From Stercorarius parasiticus (Eukaryota; Chordata; Aves; Charadriiformes; Stercorariidae): 64,000 nt of DNA. The position numbers were made by a program, and so were the translations under genes. Under the pieces are notes generated by a model. It worked only from the letters and a program-made list of their open reading frames with translations, had not been told where the DNA came from and did no database searches. Numbering within the stretch: position 1 is the stretch's first letter; each line of letters opens with the position of its first letter. Of the stretch, positions 48,801-61,800 are shown piece after piece. The stretch is from positions 388,436 through 452,435 of the forward strand of contig VWZL01001290.1 in NCBI GenBank assembly GCA_013396915.1. The letters run 5' to 3'.

Positions 48801-49555
48801 TATAACTGTATAAAAGCCAGTCTTCTACCATGAAACCAGGTATTATGTCAGCTACTAATTTGCTTATGTGATAAATTGTGAGTGCTGCTCTTATCATTGA
48901 ATTGCTCATAGAAAAATGGAAAAAAGCCCCACCTGCTCTCCATCCAGCTCACAGATATTATTGGCAGGCTGATATGGTAGAAATTCGTTTTGTGTTCAGA
49001 GTGATAGTAATGAAAAAGGTCATCAATATAGCTAATATTATTATTGATTTAATATTGTTTTGGTGTTTGTTTTTTTTACTTGCAATATTGCTTTGCCATG
49101 ACCTTTCTGTCTTCTACAGTGCGTTCTCTCTTCTCTGCTTTCAAGAAAAGAAAACATACGTCCCTCAATCTATGCCTTGAAATAGTCAACAGCTGCTGAA
49201 GGAATGTTTTTAACTTTGGGCTTTGATGTAAGACTTTAAGACTTTGAGCTATGACAGGTTATATCATTAAAATATAGTTTAAGCTGTAGGATAATCCAGA
49301 AAAGTGTACGGTTTTAAATGTTTATAATAAATTGATGTATTATCATCTATGTGATGAAGCAGTAGTTTGAATAGTATAAAACTCAGTTACTAATTTGGTG
49401 TTTATATAAATTCCTTTTTGAAGCTTTATATTGAATTAATAAATTTAAAATCAGATTACTCAGATACCTCAAAACTTTAAATATATTGACATTTTTCTTC
49501 TGAACTTTATGGACTAGCCTTAATTCTACTTTGAATCATTAGTTAAACTCTGTAA

Positions 49556-49618
49556 GGGCAAAATCCTAGCCTCACTGAGTCCATGGAGAAACTTTTACTG
49601 ATTAAAATGAGGTTGGCC
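49556..49618. repeat. Probable relic of an old amniote palindromic repeat
   Basis: GGGCAAAATCCTAGCCTCAC, TGAGTCCATGG and ACTTTTACTGATT follow in the order of the repeat arm 'CCAAATCCTGACCTCATTGAAGTCAATGG..AACTCCCATTGACTT'. It is heavily diverged and only one arm is visible. Confidence 0.4.
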
Positions 49619-52600
49619 TTATTATTTTTCAAGATTTAACAACATACATCTTACAGAATTTTTAAAGAATAATTATAAATTTTATTTTTTCATATGTGAA
49701 ACATATAGGAAGAAAATTGCCATTTTACATAGTATTTGCAAAAGCATGCACAACTACCCTAGTCACAAATTTATGGTAGAGAATGAATTAGATGACATTG
49801 TGGAGTTATCAAGTTCAGCAAGTATTATAAATAATTTCTTAATCAAAGTTACTAAGCAGTTAGCGTTAATTACTGTATTCAAAGTAGAATGTAGATGAAG
49901 ATACAATACTGTATTATTTAAAATACAGTTTTGATATGAGCAATGCTGAGATGAAATTGCTTTCAGAACTAGGAATATGGTGTTGTTAAGATAAAATTTC
50001 TCAGAATCATCTGACAATTGATTTTTTGCTATGCATCATGCTCTTCCTGAAAAAGGTTGTAGTCAATCAAACATGGGTCCATTATATGATGCAAGAATAG
50101 ATGCATGCATAGATGTGCTAAGCAGGCTTTCAACGTCATTCCAGTTGTAGTTGCTATAAACTACAAATCTTTAACTATTACTTTTCGTCTGAATAATTTG
50201 TTTCTTTATTTTTAAAGAGATATGGTTTATAAAAGAAGAAATGTGATTTATGTGTCTGACTAGTTCGGTGTTAAAGTACAGGAATAACAAAATATGTTTT
50301 AGGTCTTGCAACCTAAAGCCAAGTTGCTGTGTTTGACGCTTACGTGCTCCCCATTCAGGTTTGCTCTGGGGTAGGAGCAGCAGCTCTTTGACAAACGTGA
50401 GTGGGTCTTGGCTATCCAATTTACAGCTGCTTCAACCTGAAATCCTAGCAGTGAGGTTACGCATGTCAGGTCAGCAGTAGTAAGGCTTTCAAGGTATTAT
50501 CTTTGAAAGGCTGTGGATGTCACTTACGGACTTTTTATATTGTTCTTCTCTACATAGTGTTGCAGATTTTTTTTTCATTGCATCACTTTGAACAATGAGA
50601 TTTTAGCCACACATTTATAAAACTCTGTGTTCGTGTGAGCAATTGGAGGGCAAGAAAAGGGCAAAGGAGCCAATTGGTATATTTTATGAAACCTTATACT
50701 GCTTCATAAATTCTACTAGGAGCTAGGATCTAATTCAGCCCCCGTCAAGTTTGGGGCAACCTGAGATACTCGTGCCAAATTATTTGACTTTGAATGTCTC
50801 ATTACTGCATCAAGGGGTTAATGGGAAACAGTGCTTCTTGAGGTAGGCCCTTTTTGTGGCAGTGTAATGTGAAGTGGTGCCAGAGAGCCTATTTCCCAGC
50901 TTTATGCAATGCAAGGCTTTCTTTACTGCTGGGGTAAGTCCCAGAAAGCTAGCTACACTGTCATATTACTCCTTTTTCTGTCATCAGAGTCCTGTGAAAG
51001 GGTGTAGCAAAGCTGGGAAAGTGCTGTCTCGTGCTTATGACACTGACATAGTATTTCTATCTTTTTTTTTTTTCTGCCCTCCCCCTTTTTTTTTGCTCCC
51101 TAATGAAGTCACTTGCAATTCAAAAAGTGCTTAGATGGGAAGATGGCTCCTTAGATAATCCTGACTTTCCTTTCTGCCTTATTAAGACTATATTCCATAT
51201 TCATTTAAAAAGTACATCTGTGCCTTCCCTACTCTAATTATTCTCAAAATCTTAGTTCTATTTGTACAAGTTATTTCTGAAGAATGTGGATTCTGTTGGT
51301 GACATACAAAGACATTTACTTAAGAGACGTGCCTGTTAGTCACACTAACCTACAAACCAAACCTTTGAAACCAAGCTGCATCAGGATGTATATTTCTATT
51401 ACTGAGTCCATGCCTGAGTTCATAAGCTTATACCCTAATATGGGAGAAAAAGAAAATGTTCTTTTTTGGTGCAATTTCATGACACGGTTACTTGCAGGTT
51501 TCCTTTACATTCACTAAGCCAGTATTGTGCATGTTCTGACATCTAAAGGTCATTTAAAATACCTTTCTCTAGATTTTTACAAGTTGTATAAAAAAAAAAA
51601 AAAGCATTAGAAAAAATAGCACCTCAACACAGTATTTTAAAGTTTATAATTCATTATAGTTTGCATGCTTTTGTTTAATTCCCTTGGAGATTTTGTTTTG
51701 CATGATTTTGTCAAAATAAGAAATGACATCTGGTGAAAAAGAAAGAGAGAGACCAGCTTCTGTGCAAGAAATCTATTATAATCCTTTTTTTCTTGTTTCT
51801 CTCTGTGTGGGTCACAGAGATGTAAAAAAGTTATTGATCCAAGCAAGAGATCAATAGGCAGAGCCATTCACAATTAGACATTCTGCAGAAAATAACTTCA
51901 ATCAAATAAAACTGGAGCACTTGATGCAGTTTTGCCTGGTAACCTTGCTCTTTATTTAAGTTTAATAAATTACATTTATGTGGTAAAAAAGGCTGTCTTG
52001 AGAATTGTTAAAGATATACTCTCTAGGTCGCACTGTAATCCCCTTTGTAATCACTTATTAGTATAGCTTTCATGCTTTGAGATTATAGGGTTTTATTTCG
52101 AAAGACCATGGTCATACTGCTTTTATTAGTTTTACTTCTAAAGGTCACGTCACAGTTGTCAAAAATAAGCATAGATCTTAGTATTAATATTTTAAAAGTA
52201 TATTTAAAACACAATGATGGCAAAGCTGATATTGTTACTCTCCCTATGGTAATTTAAGGTTGGGGAGCTTTACTGATTAAACCCTTCATTTTAATTTTAA
52301 ACATTTGCATTTAAAAGGTAACTTCTTTGACTGGTAATAAATGAGGTATTGGTTATATTTAATAACTCCTATGCATTGTGGTGTCACAGCAGACCCAATG
52401 CTGTCACATTTAGGATGACAGATTTTTATAAAACCGTGTTGCATAAAGATGAACGCTTTTGTGCTACCTTGCAAGGTTGCCATGGAGACAGAGCACTGCT
52501 TCATGGGAATTTCACTTTTCTGGTAATGTTAGATACTGAACCCAATGCTGCTTCTTTAGATTGTTCTTAAATCTCACTTTTAATATGATATCGTTTTGTA

Positions 52601-55424
52601 GAGACTTATGATTCATCTTCTGTATCTTTATTTTCTCAGAAATACCTCCTATAATGCTATCGTAGCTAAAGTACTAAACATGTTACCTTACCAAATGCTG
52701 AGCGTAGTAAACAGTCTAAAGATTTTGTTATTTTATGTTCCGTGCCATTGCTCAATTTTATAAATATTTAGAATATGTTTTGCAATTCTATACTTTCTCT
52801 GAACTATGAAAAGAAAGATCTCAAGTACTTATAGACTATAGAAATGTTTTTATCACGGGAAAACGTTACAGCCAGTATGCTGTAGACAGATAAATCCTGT
52901 CAATTTTTTTAAAAATTGTTTTGTTAGCAAAATGAATTTAAGTCTTAGATGTATGGAAAACACTTACAAATTTGTTTTTAGATCTGCAAATAAAACCACA
53001 ATTGTTTGTGGAGCTATCATGCATTTCTCTGTAATATGATGTGATGTATTTTTATTATCCTATATAAATAATAAATCCTATGGGGACTTCAGTTGATTCT
53101 GACATTCATAAGCCAGTGATTTTCTTTATCTTTAGAAATAAAAATGACTGACATGGAAATCCTTACTCCCTGCCTTAAGCACACATTTCTGAATGTTTGG
53201 CTATGAATTGTTCACTGTGCTGAATCAGCCAGAACTATAATATTCTCAAGATACAGCCAACTCCTTGACATATGGCAAAAAAATATATACATGAATGTAA
53301 GTCGTACCATTTGGTACCCAGTTGGAACTCCCTAGCTATGCTAATGAAATTCATGCAATAGGAATATTTTTCTGGGGGAAGGATATCTTGCTGTTTGCAA
53401 ATGAAAACAGATAAAATAAAATGCTTTCCCGAGGAAAGTGTTGGAAATTGTTCTGCATGTTCTGTTGCCCCATTCATATTGAATGTTCCCCCAGAGTGCT
53501 GCGATATTTGTTCAGAGCATCTAGGAGAGAGACTGGCAAACATTTCACAAATGACTGAGCCAACTGAGAGCCAGTGCTGGAAGATGTGAGAGCCTCTTCC
53601 TGCATGCCTCTGTGTGGGGAAAGATGGCACTGTGCTCCGTGCACTAATTAAACAGGCTTTCCTTTCGCTCTTACTTCCCATTTGAAGTAATCTTGGAACA
53701 AAGAGAGACTGAAAAGGCCAGAAAACGGATGTCTTAGGAGGAATGGAATTAAATGAAATGAGGGAAGACTTTTTCTTCTCCCTTAATTGCAAAAAATTTA
53801 AAGAAATGCAGTGGAGAAAAATCTCTTCCTTTTGAAGTTAGTGTTTAAACCCCTCTACAACCTGTCCTGCTGCCAGTGAAATCCTTCACTGTATGTAAGC
53901 GTGCATGTTGTCCTCATTTTATGAAACTTTGCACCAAGATTTACATGGACCCTTTGTGTTTGCTGTCTTTCTCCTTAAAATTAAGTTGTTTTTCAGATGC
54001 TTGCATCATGTTGCTCACATGAAGAATTAGAAGCTGTTCAGCAGGCAGCATGCTAAATATTCTTTTTTTTTTCCTTCTAATCTTCTAATTACTGAGTAGA
54101 ATTTGTAAATGAAGAGCAAGAACTATGAACAATGTTTCCTCACTTGAGTGTGAGGGTTCTTGTTTTGTTTTGTTACTTTTGTTTAGAACTACTAGATGTC
54201 AGAATGTGCTGTGACCCCACCACAGTTTCAACTAATTTTTCTGTTCCCCAAATGGTAGGAGTTGTTCCTAGTAATTTTCTAAGAAGTAATTACAATTAAA
54301 AATAATTAAAATTATTTCAGAAGTAAGTATCTTTTTATGGAATATGTTAAACTCGCAGTACTTTTGTTTTCATGTATTGTAAGTAACTTAGGCTTCAACA
54401 TTCAGTAAATCGTCTACAAAATTTGTAATTAATGGTAGATTTCATTACTATACTTAAAATCACTTCTTTATTATCAACAGTACTACCAGAGGGTAGAGGA
54501 CAAGCTGGTGAGGAAGGCTTCAAAAAACCTCTAGCACTCATATTAGTGTGCTTGTTCTGTAATGATAGTCATAATTCCCCACTCTATGTAAATGCTCATC
54601 TATATATAGAGCCTCGCGTTCTGAAATACCTGTTCATTAAGAGAGGACTTTGTCCTTCTGGCAGTCTGCTAAAATATTGATACCATCTCTCCCTCTTTGA
54701 GAGGGAATGTTCCCCTGATCAATATGTTCAACATATGAAGGGCATATGACTTTTTATCTACTGCAGTCAGATCCTGAGCTTTCTTCTTTTTCACAACATA
54801 AATTCAGACAATATTTTGGATAACAAGCTGTGCATCATCAGCAGAAAAATCTTCTGTCACTATTGGCACCTCAGTTCTGTCTGATAAAGAATGATTATGT
54901 AGGGAAAAGTACAATGCTGCAAACCAGAGAGAGAAGATAGAAATTATTTTTAGTAATCAGCAATTCCTTACTGTCATAAATTATTCCCAACTTGATTTTT
55001 TTTTTTAAACAGAAGCATTTTTTTCACATAAATGAATAGTAGAAAAATCACTTTCATTTCAGATACAAGCTACACCCAGGAATCCTGTAGTATTATTAAT
55101 GCAAATAAAATGCAGTGACCCTTAGTATGCAAAAGGTTAAATACTCTGATAACATGTTTTCATATATTCACTGTGCTGACTCACCCAGGTGTGCGCACAA
55201 GTTCTCTCCCTCTTGCCTCCCTCCCTGTAATAAGTGTGTCATACTCTTCAAAAGAAGACTACTTTCTTTACCCCCTGCCTGACAAGGTGTATACCAATTT
55301 CATTCCAAAATTTTACAATAAGCTGATCTTTAACTTTGAACATGCTGACAGGTATCTTGGGGCAGGAATGTAACAGGATACTGCTAGATACTCCTCATAA
55401 GCAGCACTAAATTGTAGGACTTTT

Positions 55425-55512
55425 TAATTGCATTTATTTATTCAAATACAACACTTAATAGTGGAGCTTAAGAAACTCACGTGAGCACCCTTCTGCCTGA
55501 AGCTTGTGTAGG
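55425..55512. repeat. Copy A of a diverged pair with a CTCACGTGAG core
   Basis: Shares with 56215-56300, in order, a TTTATTTA..AAAT.CA block, GTGGAGCT, AAGA, the palindrome CTCACGTGAG (55476-55485), GCA, and a GAAG.TTGTGTAG end. The core CACGTG is a canonical E-box. The two copies are 786 bp apart in the same orientation. Confidence 0.65.
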
Positions 55513-56214
55513 TAAGAAAAAAGATGAGAATCAAGAATCAGATTTAAATCTGTAAATTAATGTTTTCTTTGTGTATGTATCTGAGCAGGGCTCAGAAGTA
55601 AAGCAAACCGACACATCACAGGAGAGAGAAGAATTGTGTCCTTTCTCTCATATAACCTTAAAATAAGATTCAAACATGAAGTTGAGTCAGAGAGGAGATG
55701 GCTTGTAAGTTTGTCTGGGACATAGAATTATTTTAGGGTACCTTTTGAACTTGTTGCATTTTGATGTTGATCTGAAGTGAGAAGTTTGAGAGATATTACT
55801 AAGACATTGATAAAATGCTCTGAAAAGTGATTGTATATTAATAAATATATTAGAAAAGCAAATGAAAATACTGCTCAAATTATTCCCATTCTTTATATAA
55901 GACTGGATGCTTATATACTCCTGTACAAAAAGGAGTCCAAAATAGTAACCCTTTAAAAATAGAGTAATCTTAATAGTAATTAAAAAAGCATCATGAAGCA
56001 GATTTTTAAGTCAATTGTTTGGGTTGAATTTTTTAAAATCTGTTACTTGTAGGATAACAACTCCAGGTTCACCAGTATACATTGTTTAAGGATCTGATAT
56101 TTTTTTTTGCCCTGTTGCCTTTGTTAGCATCTCTGTTCCACACTGATGACAACTAGAGTAAGGGCGATCAATTTCAGCTTCTGCTGTAAGTTCCATTATA
56201 AGAACTTTGCAATT

Positions 56215-56300
56215 TGTTTTGTTATTTATTTAAATGCAGCTCTCACGGTGGAGCTAAGACCCTCACGTGAGCATTCTCATGGTAGAAGTTTGTGTAGACA
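56215..56300. repeat. Copy B of a diverged pair with a CTCACGTGAG core
   Basis: Partner of 55425-55512, with its palindrome at 56262-56271. The match is strongest over GTGGAGCT through GTGAGCA and falls away at both ends. This is either a local duplication or two members of an unrecognised dispersed repeat. Confidence 0.65.
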
Positions 56301-58861
56301 ACACATACGTGTCTTTAGCTTCTGTGATCTAAATGGGTTTTTTTGCTTTGATTGGCTCCTTGTTAGTGAGCATTTGAACAAAGGTATAATGCTTCGGATA
56401 TGGTGGAGGGAACCCTGTAAACCTTACCACCTTGCTCCATTGAGCTTTGTTTAAGTTAGGTAGGTTCTCTAAGTGCTGACACATTTTTGGAGGTCGTGAG
56501 AAGTAGGGCAAGGAAACCAACTGAAAGAGTTTTGCTAGTTCTTTACTAAGTAATGTACTGATTTCAGAGCTGCTTTTCTTACTTTTATGAATCAGCATAT
56601 CATAGGTTCATAACAGAGCAAAAAAACTTAAAAATCTTTGTATTTGCTTTATGCCCTTGTGATCACAATATAGTCCCTATCCTGTGGGAAATTCTGGGTT
56701 TTAAAAACTTAATTTTCATCCCATAGAAACTGCTTTTTTCAGAACTTTCTGTGAAGTGACACATTTTGTCAATGTTGGCTATTACTGAAGTAGTGTTGAT
56801 GTGAGATTCATTGAATCATAATCAAAAGAGGATATACAGCTACAAATCTGGATGCAATCTGGAGTCTTCTTGGGCCACATGCTCTATTTGAGCATCACAT
56901 GTGCTGCAGGGACTTACCTCATCACATTTCATTGTAGAATTGGCTTCTACATTTGTAAAAGGTACCCTGGCTAGTATGCTTGTAAATGTGGTATAATATA
57001 TGTGAGATGTTTTTTTTAGACGTACGTGACAACATTTTTTTCTGGGAGACTGATTTCTAGACTGGACTTTAAAAATAAGTTAAGTGTGCTGTAGTCAAGA
57101 ATAAGTCACCTAAATATCCACTATGGGTAGGTAAGAGAGGGACTCCTGAGAAGTCATTGAAAGCGTATGCAAAACTTACTCATGAGGCTTCACTTCAGAG
57201 TTTTTGAGATCATCAACCAGAACATGCAGTGGGAAAGAGTTATATTCTGACCCAGTTTAACACTGACCCACATTCAAGGGTAATGAAAGGTGGAAGGATA
57301 GACTATTCATAAACTGTTTCATTAAGTTAACCTTCAAGGGAAGAAACATGACTTTCTAATCTAGCATTCTTTCCTCCTCCTCAAAAAAATGTTTACTTAC
57401 TTCTGTTATGATACCTTTTCTGTATTGTTTTATTACATTATTTGCATTAATTTTTATAATATATTTATACTTAATTATATTGGTATATGTTTATTTATAT
57501 TCAATTACTATTCATAATAACTGAGAGAATGTAAATGTTACAAATTTCTAATCTCTCTTCATGAATATGGGAAGGTGTATACCTTCTTTCCTACAGCGCA
57601 AAAAGTATATGAGCCTTTTGACCCATATCTGCAAATGTGAAAGATGTCGTGAGACACCAGTCACATTTCCAGAGGAATAAATATGCTTTCTAAGCACTAA
57701 ATATATGTGTGTTTTAATTTATTTAGCATGCCGTTGGACTGAGTTTATATTGGTAAAACACAATAATGAAAGCAGTGGGTAAATGTGACCCTGCCTCTCA
57801 TTTTATGGCAAGCAAGAATTTCCACCTATCTACAACCAATTTCAAGTGTCCTCTGATGGCTTGTAATTGCTGGTGCAGATATGTTGGGCTTTTTTCCCAG
57901 GAACAGTATGCTCTTTATTTCCCATCTTGGTCCCACTGCAAATCAGAGCAGAGACCTCCTCTTTCTCCTTTCCTCTAAATCAAATCAAACTCAAACATTC
58001 AAGGACAAAATTAAAAAAAGCAGTCAGTTTTCTAAGATCTTTACGGCCTGAAATAATTAATCTAGTGTATGTTATAATTACATCTAGCTACAAAAATAGA
58101 AAGTAATACAGTGCTATTTTTTCCTAGTGCCAAAAATGCATTGAGGTCATTACACGTTCTTTCAAGGAAAGGTCTGTGTTACTTCTTCACTATCTGGAAC
58201 ATAGTTACGCTGATTTCTTGGCAGATATTTTGATTGAGTCCTGTTACAAAACAAGATAATGTAATATGATCCTATGATTTGAAAAACAACTGTTAGGATC
58301 ATAGATTTTGTACGTTATGTGCTGAGATGATGAAGGAAACTTGCAGTCTTTTGCTGTTAGCTTAACTAACAGATGCTATGGCCAGCTGCAGAGCTACTTC
58401 TAATAAAAAGGATTTGAATTGACCATGACATCTGAGTACATTATTCAACTATGTCTAAAACACTGTTTGCATTAACATCTACCTTAGTAAAAAAAAAAAA
58501 TCATAGCTTTTACTTTATTTCTCAGTATACATTTGGATCTAAAAAGATAATTTTTCATTTCTAGTCTATGGACTAAATTACTATTTTGATGAAGTGATTC
58601 ACAAATACTTTTCTAGGACAGCTGGGATTTTTGGCATGTTCCCTGCTGACAGTTCTTAAGAAATGCGTACCGCTACCCAAGATTTTACATCTTTTGAGGC
58701 CTTTTTAGGATCAGGCAGTTGCAGGCAGACAAGGTGTTAGTATGGAATTACACCCCATACTGAACAATCTCCTTCCTTTCCCTGTGGCACAACAATACTA
58801 CAATATCCTCTTTTTCTCAATAAATATTTAGCCATCCTAATTTGGACTTTTTCTAAGACAG

Positions 58862-58878
58862 ATATATATATATATATA
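58862..58878. repeat. Short (AT)n run
   Basis: An alternating AT run of about 17 bases, with no sign of function. Confidence 0.9.
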
Positions 58879-61800
58879 GCACTGTATGATATTATTTCAA
58901 GTCATGCATATTTTATTTATATCTTTCCTATCTTGAAGATCCACAGCCATATGTTTCAGCCATGTATCAACAGGGCTGAGCATCTGTTCTCTAAAAAGAT
59001 GAGGTAGTTTTGGGAAAGCTGCAAGTGATAAAACAGTCTTCAAATCCAAATTCTGTACATCTTGAATGACCGGCACATTTACTGAGTGTAACTGACAGCA
59101 GGATTTCGTCTTCTTACTTCCTTGCTTAAAACTTCCATGTTAGCTAGCAGGATGGGAAGGAATCTCATCCCAGATATGGTCCTACATTTTAAGAAAGCAT
59201 GTTAGAGTTAATGCAGTGGTCTAGGTCTAAGTAAGCTGTAGCTACAGTTTTGTCTCTCACACAGCCATTCAGTTGTCGCTTAGATCCTGAGTAATTTCAG
59301 GACTATGCAGCCAAACCTTTACATCACTGGACTACTGTTTCTTAAAATGGTACCCAAAACATCACCGTTAGCTATTATCACAATAACTTTTATTATTATG
59401 AAAGTAATACGGTGAAAATGGAGCTTACTGTAACCACATAAAGAAGCATTATATGCTCTATTAGTCCCTTATCTGGGATACAGAGGTATCCCAGGCTAGG
59501 ACTCGGCTCAAGAAGGGAGGAAGAAGTAACCATGACTGCCTCTCACACAGAAGTGTGTGGAAAAGTGCAGGGCCAGAAAGGAAGTTGAAATCCCATACAC
59601 TATCACTCTGAGACAAGGAAGTTGTAAAAAAAACCCTATTATTCCCTAAGACGACATGATTTAGTCCCTGTTCAACTGGTAGGACAGTATAGTCAAGTAT
59701 TCCCTCTCTGGATTGGTCCTCCTACAATAAAGATGGCTTTTGCAGACATGAGCCAGGCGGTTTCTATAAAATTTGGTTCTGCCTTAATATAACGCTACTT
59801 TAATAAAGCTTTTCTCTGAAAGTACAGTATTTGATTGTATGTATGTTTATTTTTATTTGCTTCAATTATTTGTGGGAAATCAATGCATTCCTCAGATTTT
59901 TTTTTTTTTTTTGACTAATGCTAAAGGTGTATTCTGAAGAAAAGCCTGTATGCCAGGGTTAATATTTCTCATTTACTGGACTTTGAAGCTGCTCCCTTTC
60001 ATGAAGGCATACTAAAGCTATTTAGCTCTTCGTCAGAAACAGTCTTCTGTATGCAATTTGTATTGTAAGGAAAGTTGGCCGCTGGGGGATTCAAGTACTA
60101 GGGGTCATCACCAGTTAAAGCACTCTTGATTGCGATTGAACTTACATGTATGCATAGAATTAGGATAGTGCCGCTCCCTGTCAAAAGCAACTGGTTTCCA
60201 AAGGCAGATCCACATTGCAGTGTGAAAAAAAGTGAAGAAAAGTTAATGAACATGTGCTGAAAAATAAGGACTCTTGTAACAAGAGACATACATACCTGTA
60301 TGTAGTTTTGCGTAGTAGTGTGGTCAGAGGTCTATCTTCTGGAAATGAACTGTGCTTTGGTTACTCTGAGCTCGATAAAAGAGAGTAACAGAATGTTAAA
60401 TGGAGTATGTTATTACTTTAACAGATAATTTGAACAATCTCTGTGGGTTTTTTTACATGATAAGGAGATACTGTTTAATCCAATGAGTCCAATGTCTTGA
60501 TGTAAATTATAGCCTTATAATTCAGTAATAAGAGAACTATCAAAGGGAATATAAAATCTTGAAAGACTGATTTAATGTTGGAACTGTTCACAAATGAATT
60601 TTTTCCCTCCTCTATCCCCTTTTTCCTGAATTCGCAGAGAGGTATCTCAACTGTTTTCACTGAAAGTGTTACTATACTTCATTCTTAAGGGCTTTTCAGA
60701 ATTGGAGTATCTTATCCTTTGCTGAAAATATTGTGAACAAAAACAAATAGAGGATTTTTCAGGAAGAGGAATGCACAAAAAGATATTGTATTTGCTATAA
60801 GAGTTTTGTCTGCTTGTTTTAAACCAGCTTCCCCTCTGATTTAAGGTCATCTTAGGGAGAGTACTTACCCTTTTTACAGCATACCTGATAAAGTGACTTT
60901 AAAAAATACTGCTCCTTGTCTCATATAATTAATGATCTATACTTCAGGAATTGAAACAGGAATCTGGATTGAAAAGTAAGTTCAAGTATCCATGATACAA
61001 AGCTATTAAGGTTGTTTTGCTCGTTGGTATTTCAAGTAGAGATTCATGCCTAAATACCTTCTGAACATTTAAGCAAGGGACCATTTGATTTTGCTTACAA
61101 AATTGTCTGGATATATCTACATTGTGAAAAAGATCAGCAACTACCAAGCCATTATATCAGGATGATAAGCAAAATATCATATAGAGGTACTGGCACTGTT
61201 CCCAGAAACAACAGGCCCAGACTAAAAAAACCTCCTTTTCTGGAAAAAGCCTAGCTGATTTAGACAGAAGAAATCAATGATGCAGATAGTTCCTTCCCAT
61301 TCTTGACTAGATAATTTGCTTTCATCTCAAAGAGCAGATGGGAGATACATATATATCTTACATGCATCACAGTTCGTAAAGGTTTTAAAAGGATTATTCT
61401 GTGGTGGTGTCAGCTACGTTTTCAAAGACCAGAATTTCTGTTTCTCATGTGTGTATTTTACCTCTCATTATGAGTATTTAATGTATGCCCAGAAAGTCGA
61501 CACCTTTAATCCTCTTCTGGTTCTCACACAGACTTTTCTCATAGCTTAAAATCTGGGGGTTTTTTCTTCCAGATTAGTAACTCTTGATGAAAACTCTTGA
61601 GTTTGCATCATGCATATGCCACATAATTCCAGAAGTAATCTTCAAAAAAAGCATGCTTCATATTAACAATTGCACCCTGATGATGAAGGTGAAATTTTAT
61701 ACCGCTGCAGCAATTCTAAAGCACAGATTTTTTTTTTTCTGATCAGCCACTAGTCAAGATTTACAGCACATAACTCTGGGATATAAGAGCGAAGAAGAAA

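Noticed and set aside
53235..53792. 185-codon open frame on the minus strand
   Set aside because: It is the longest chance-type frame here, but it has no recognisable domain and no splice or promoter context, and its composition is unlike a conserved protein. Kept only as a possible conserved non-coding region.
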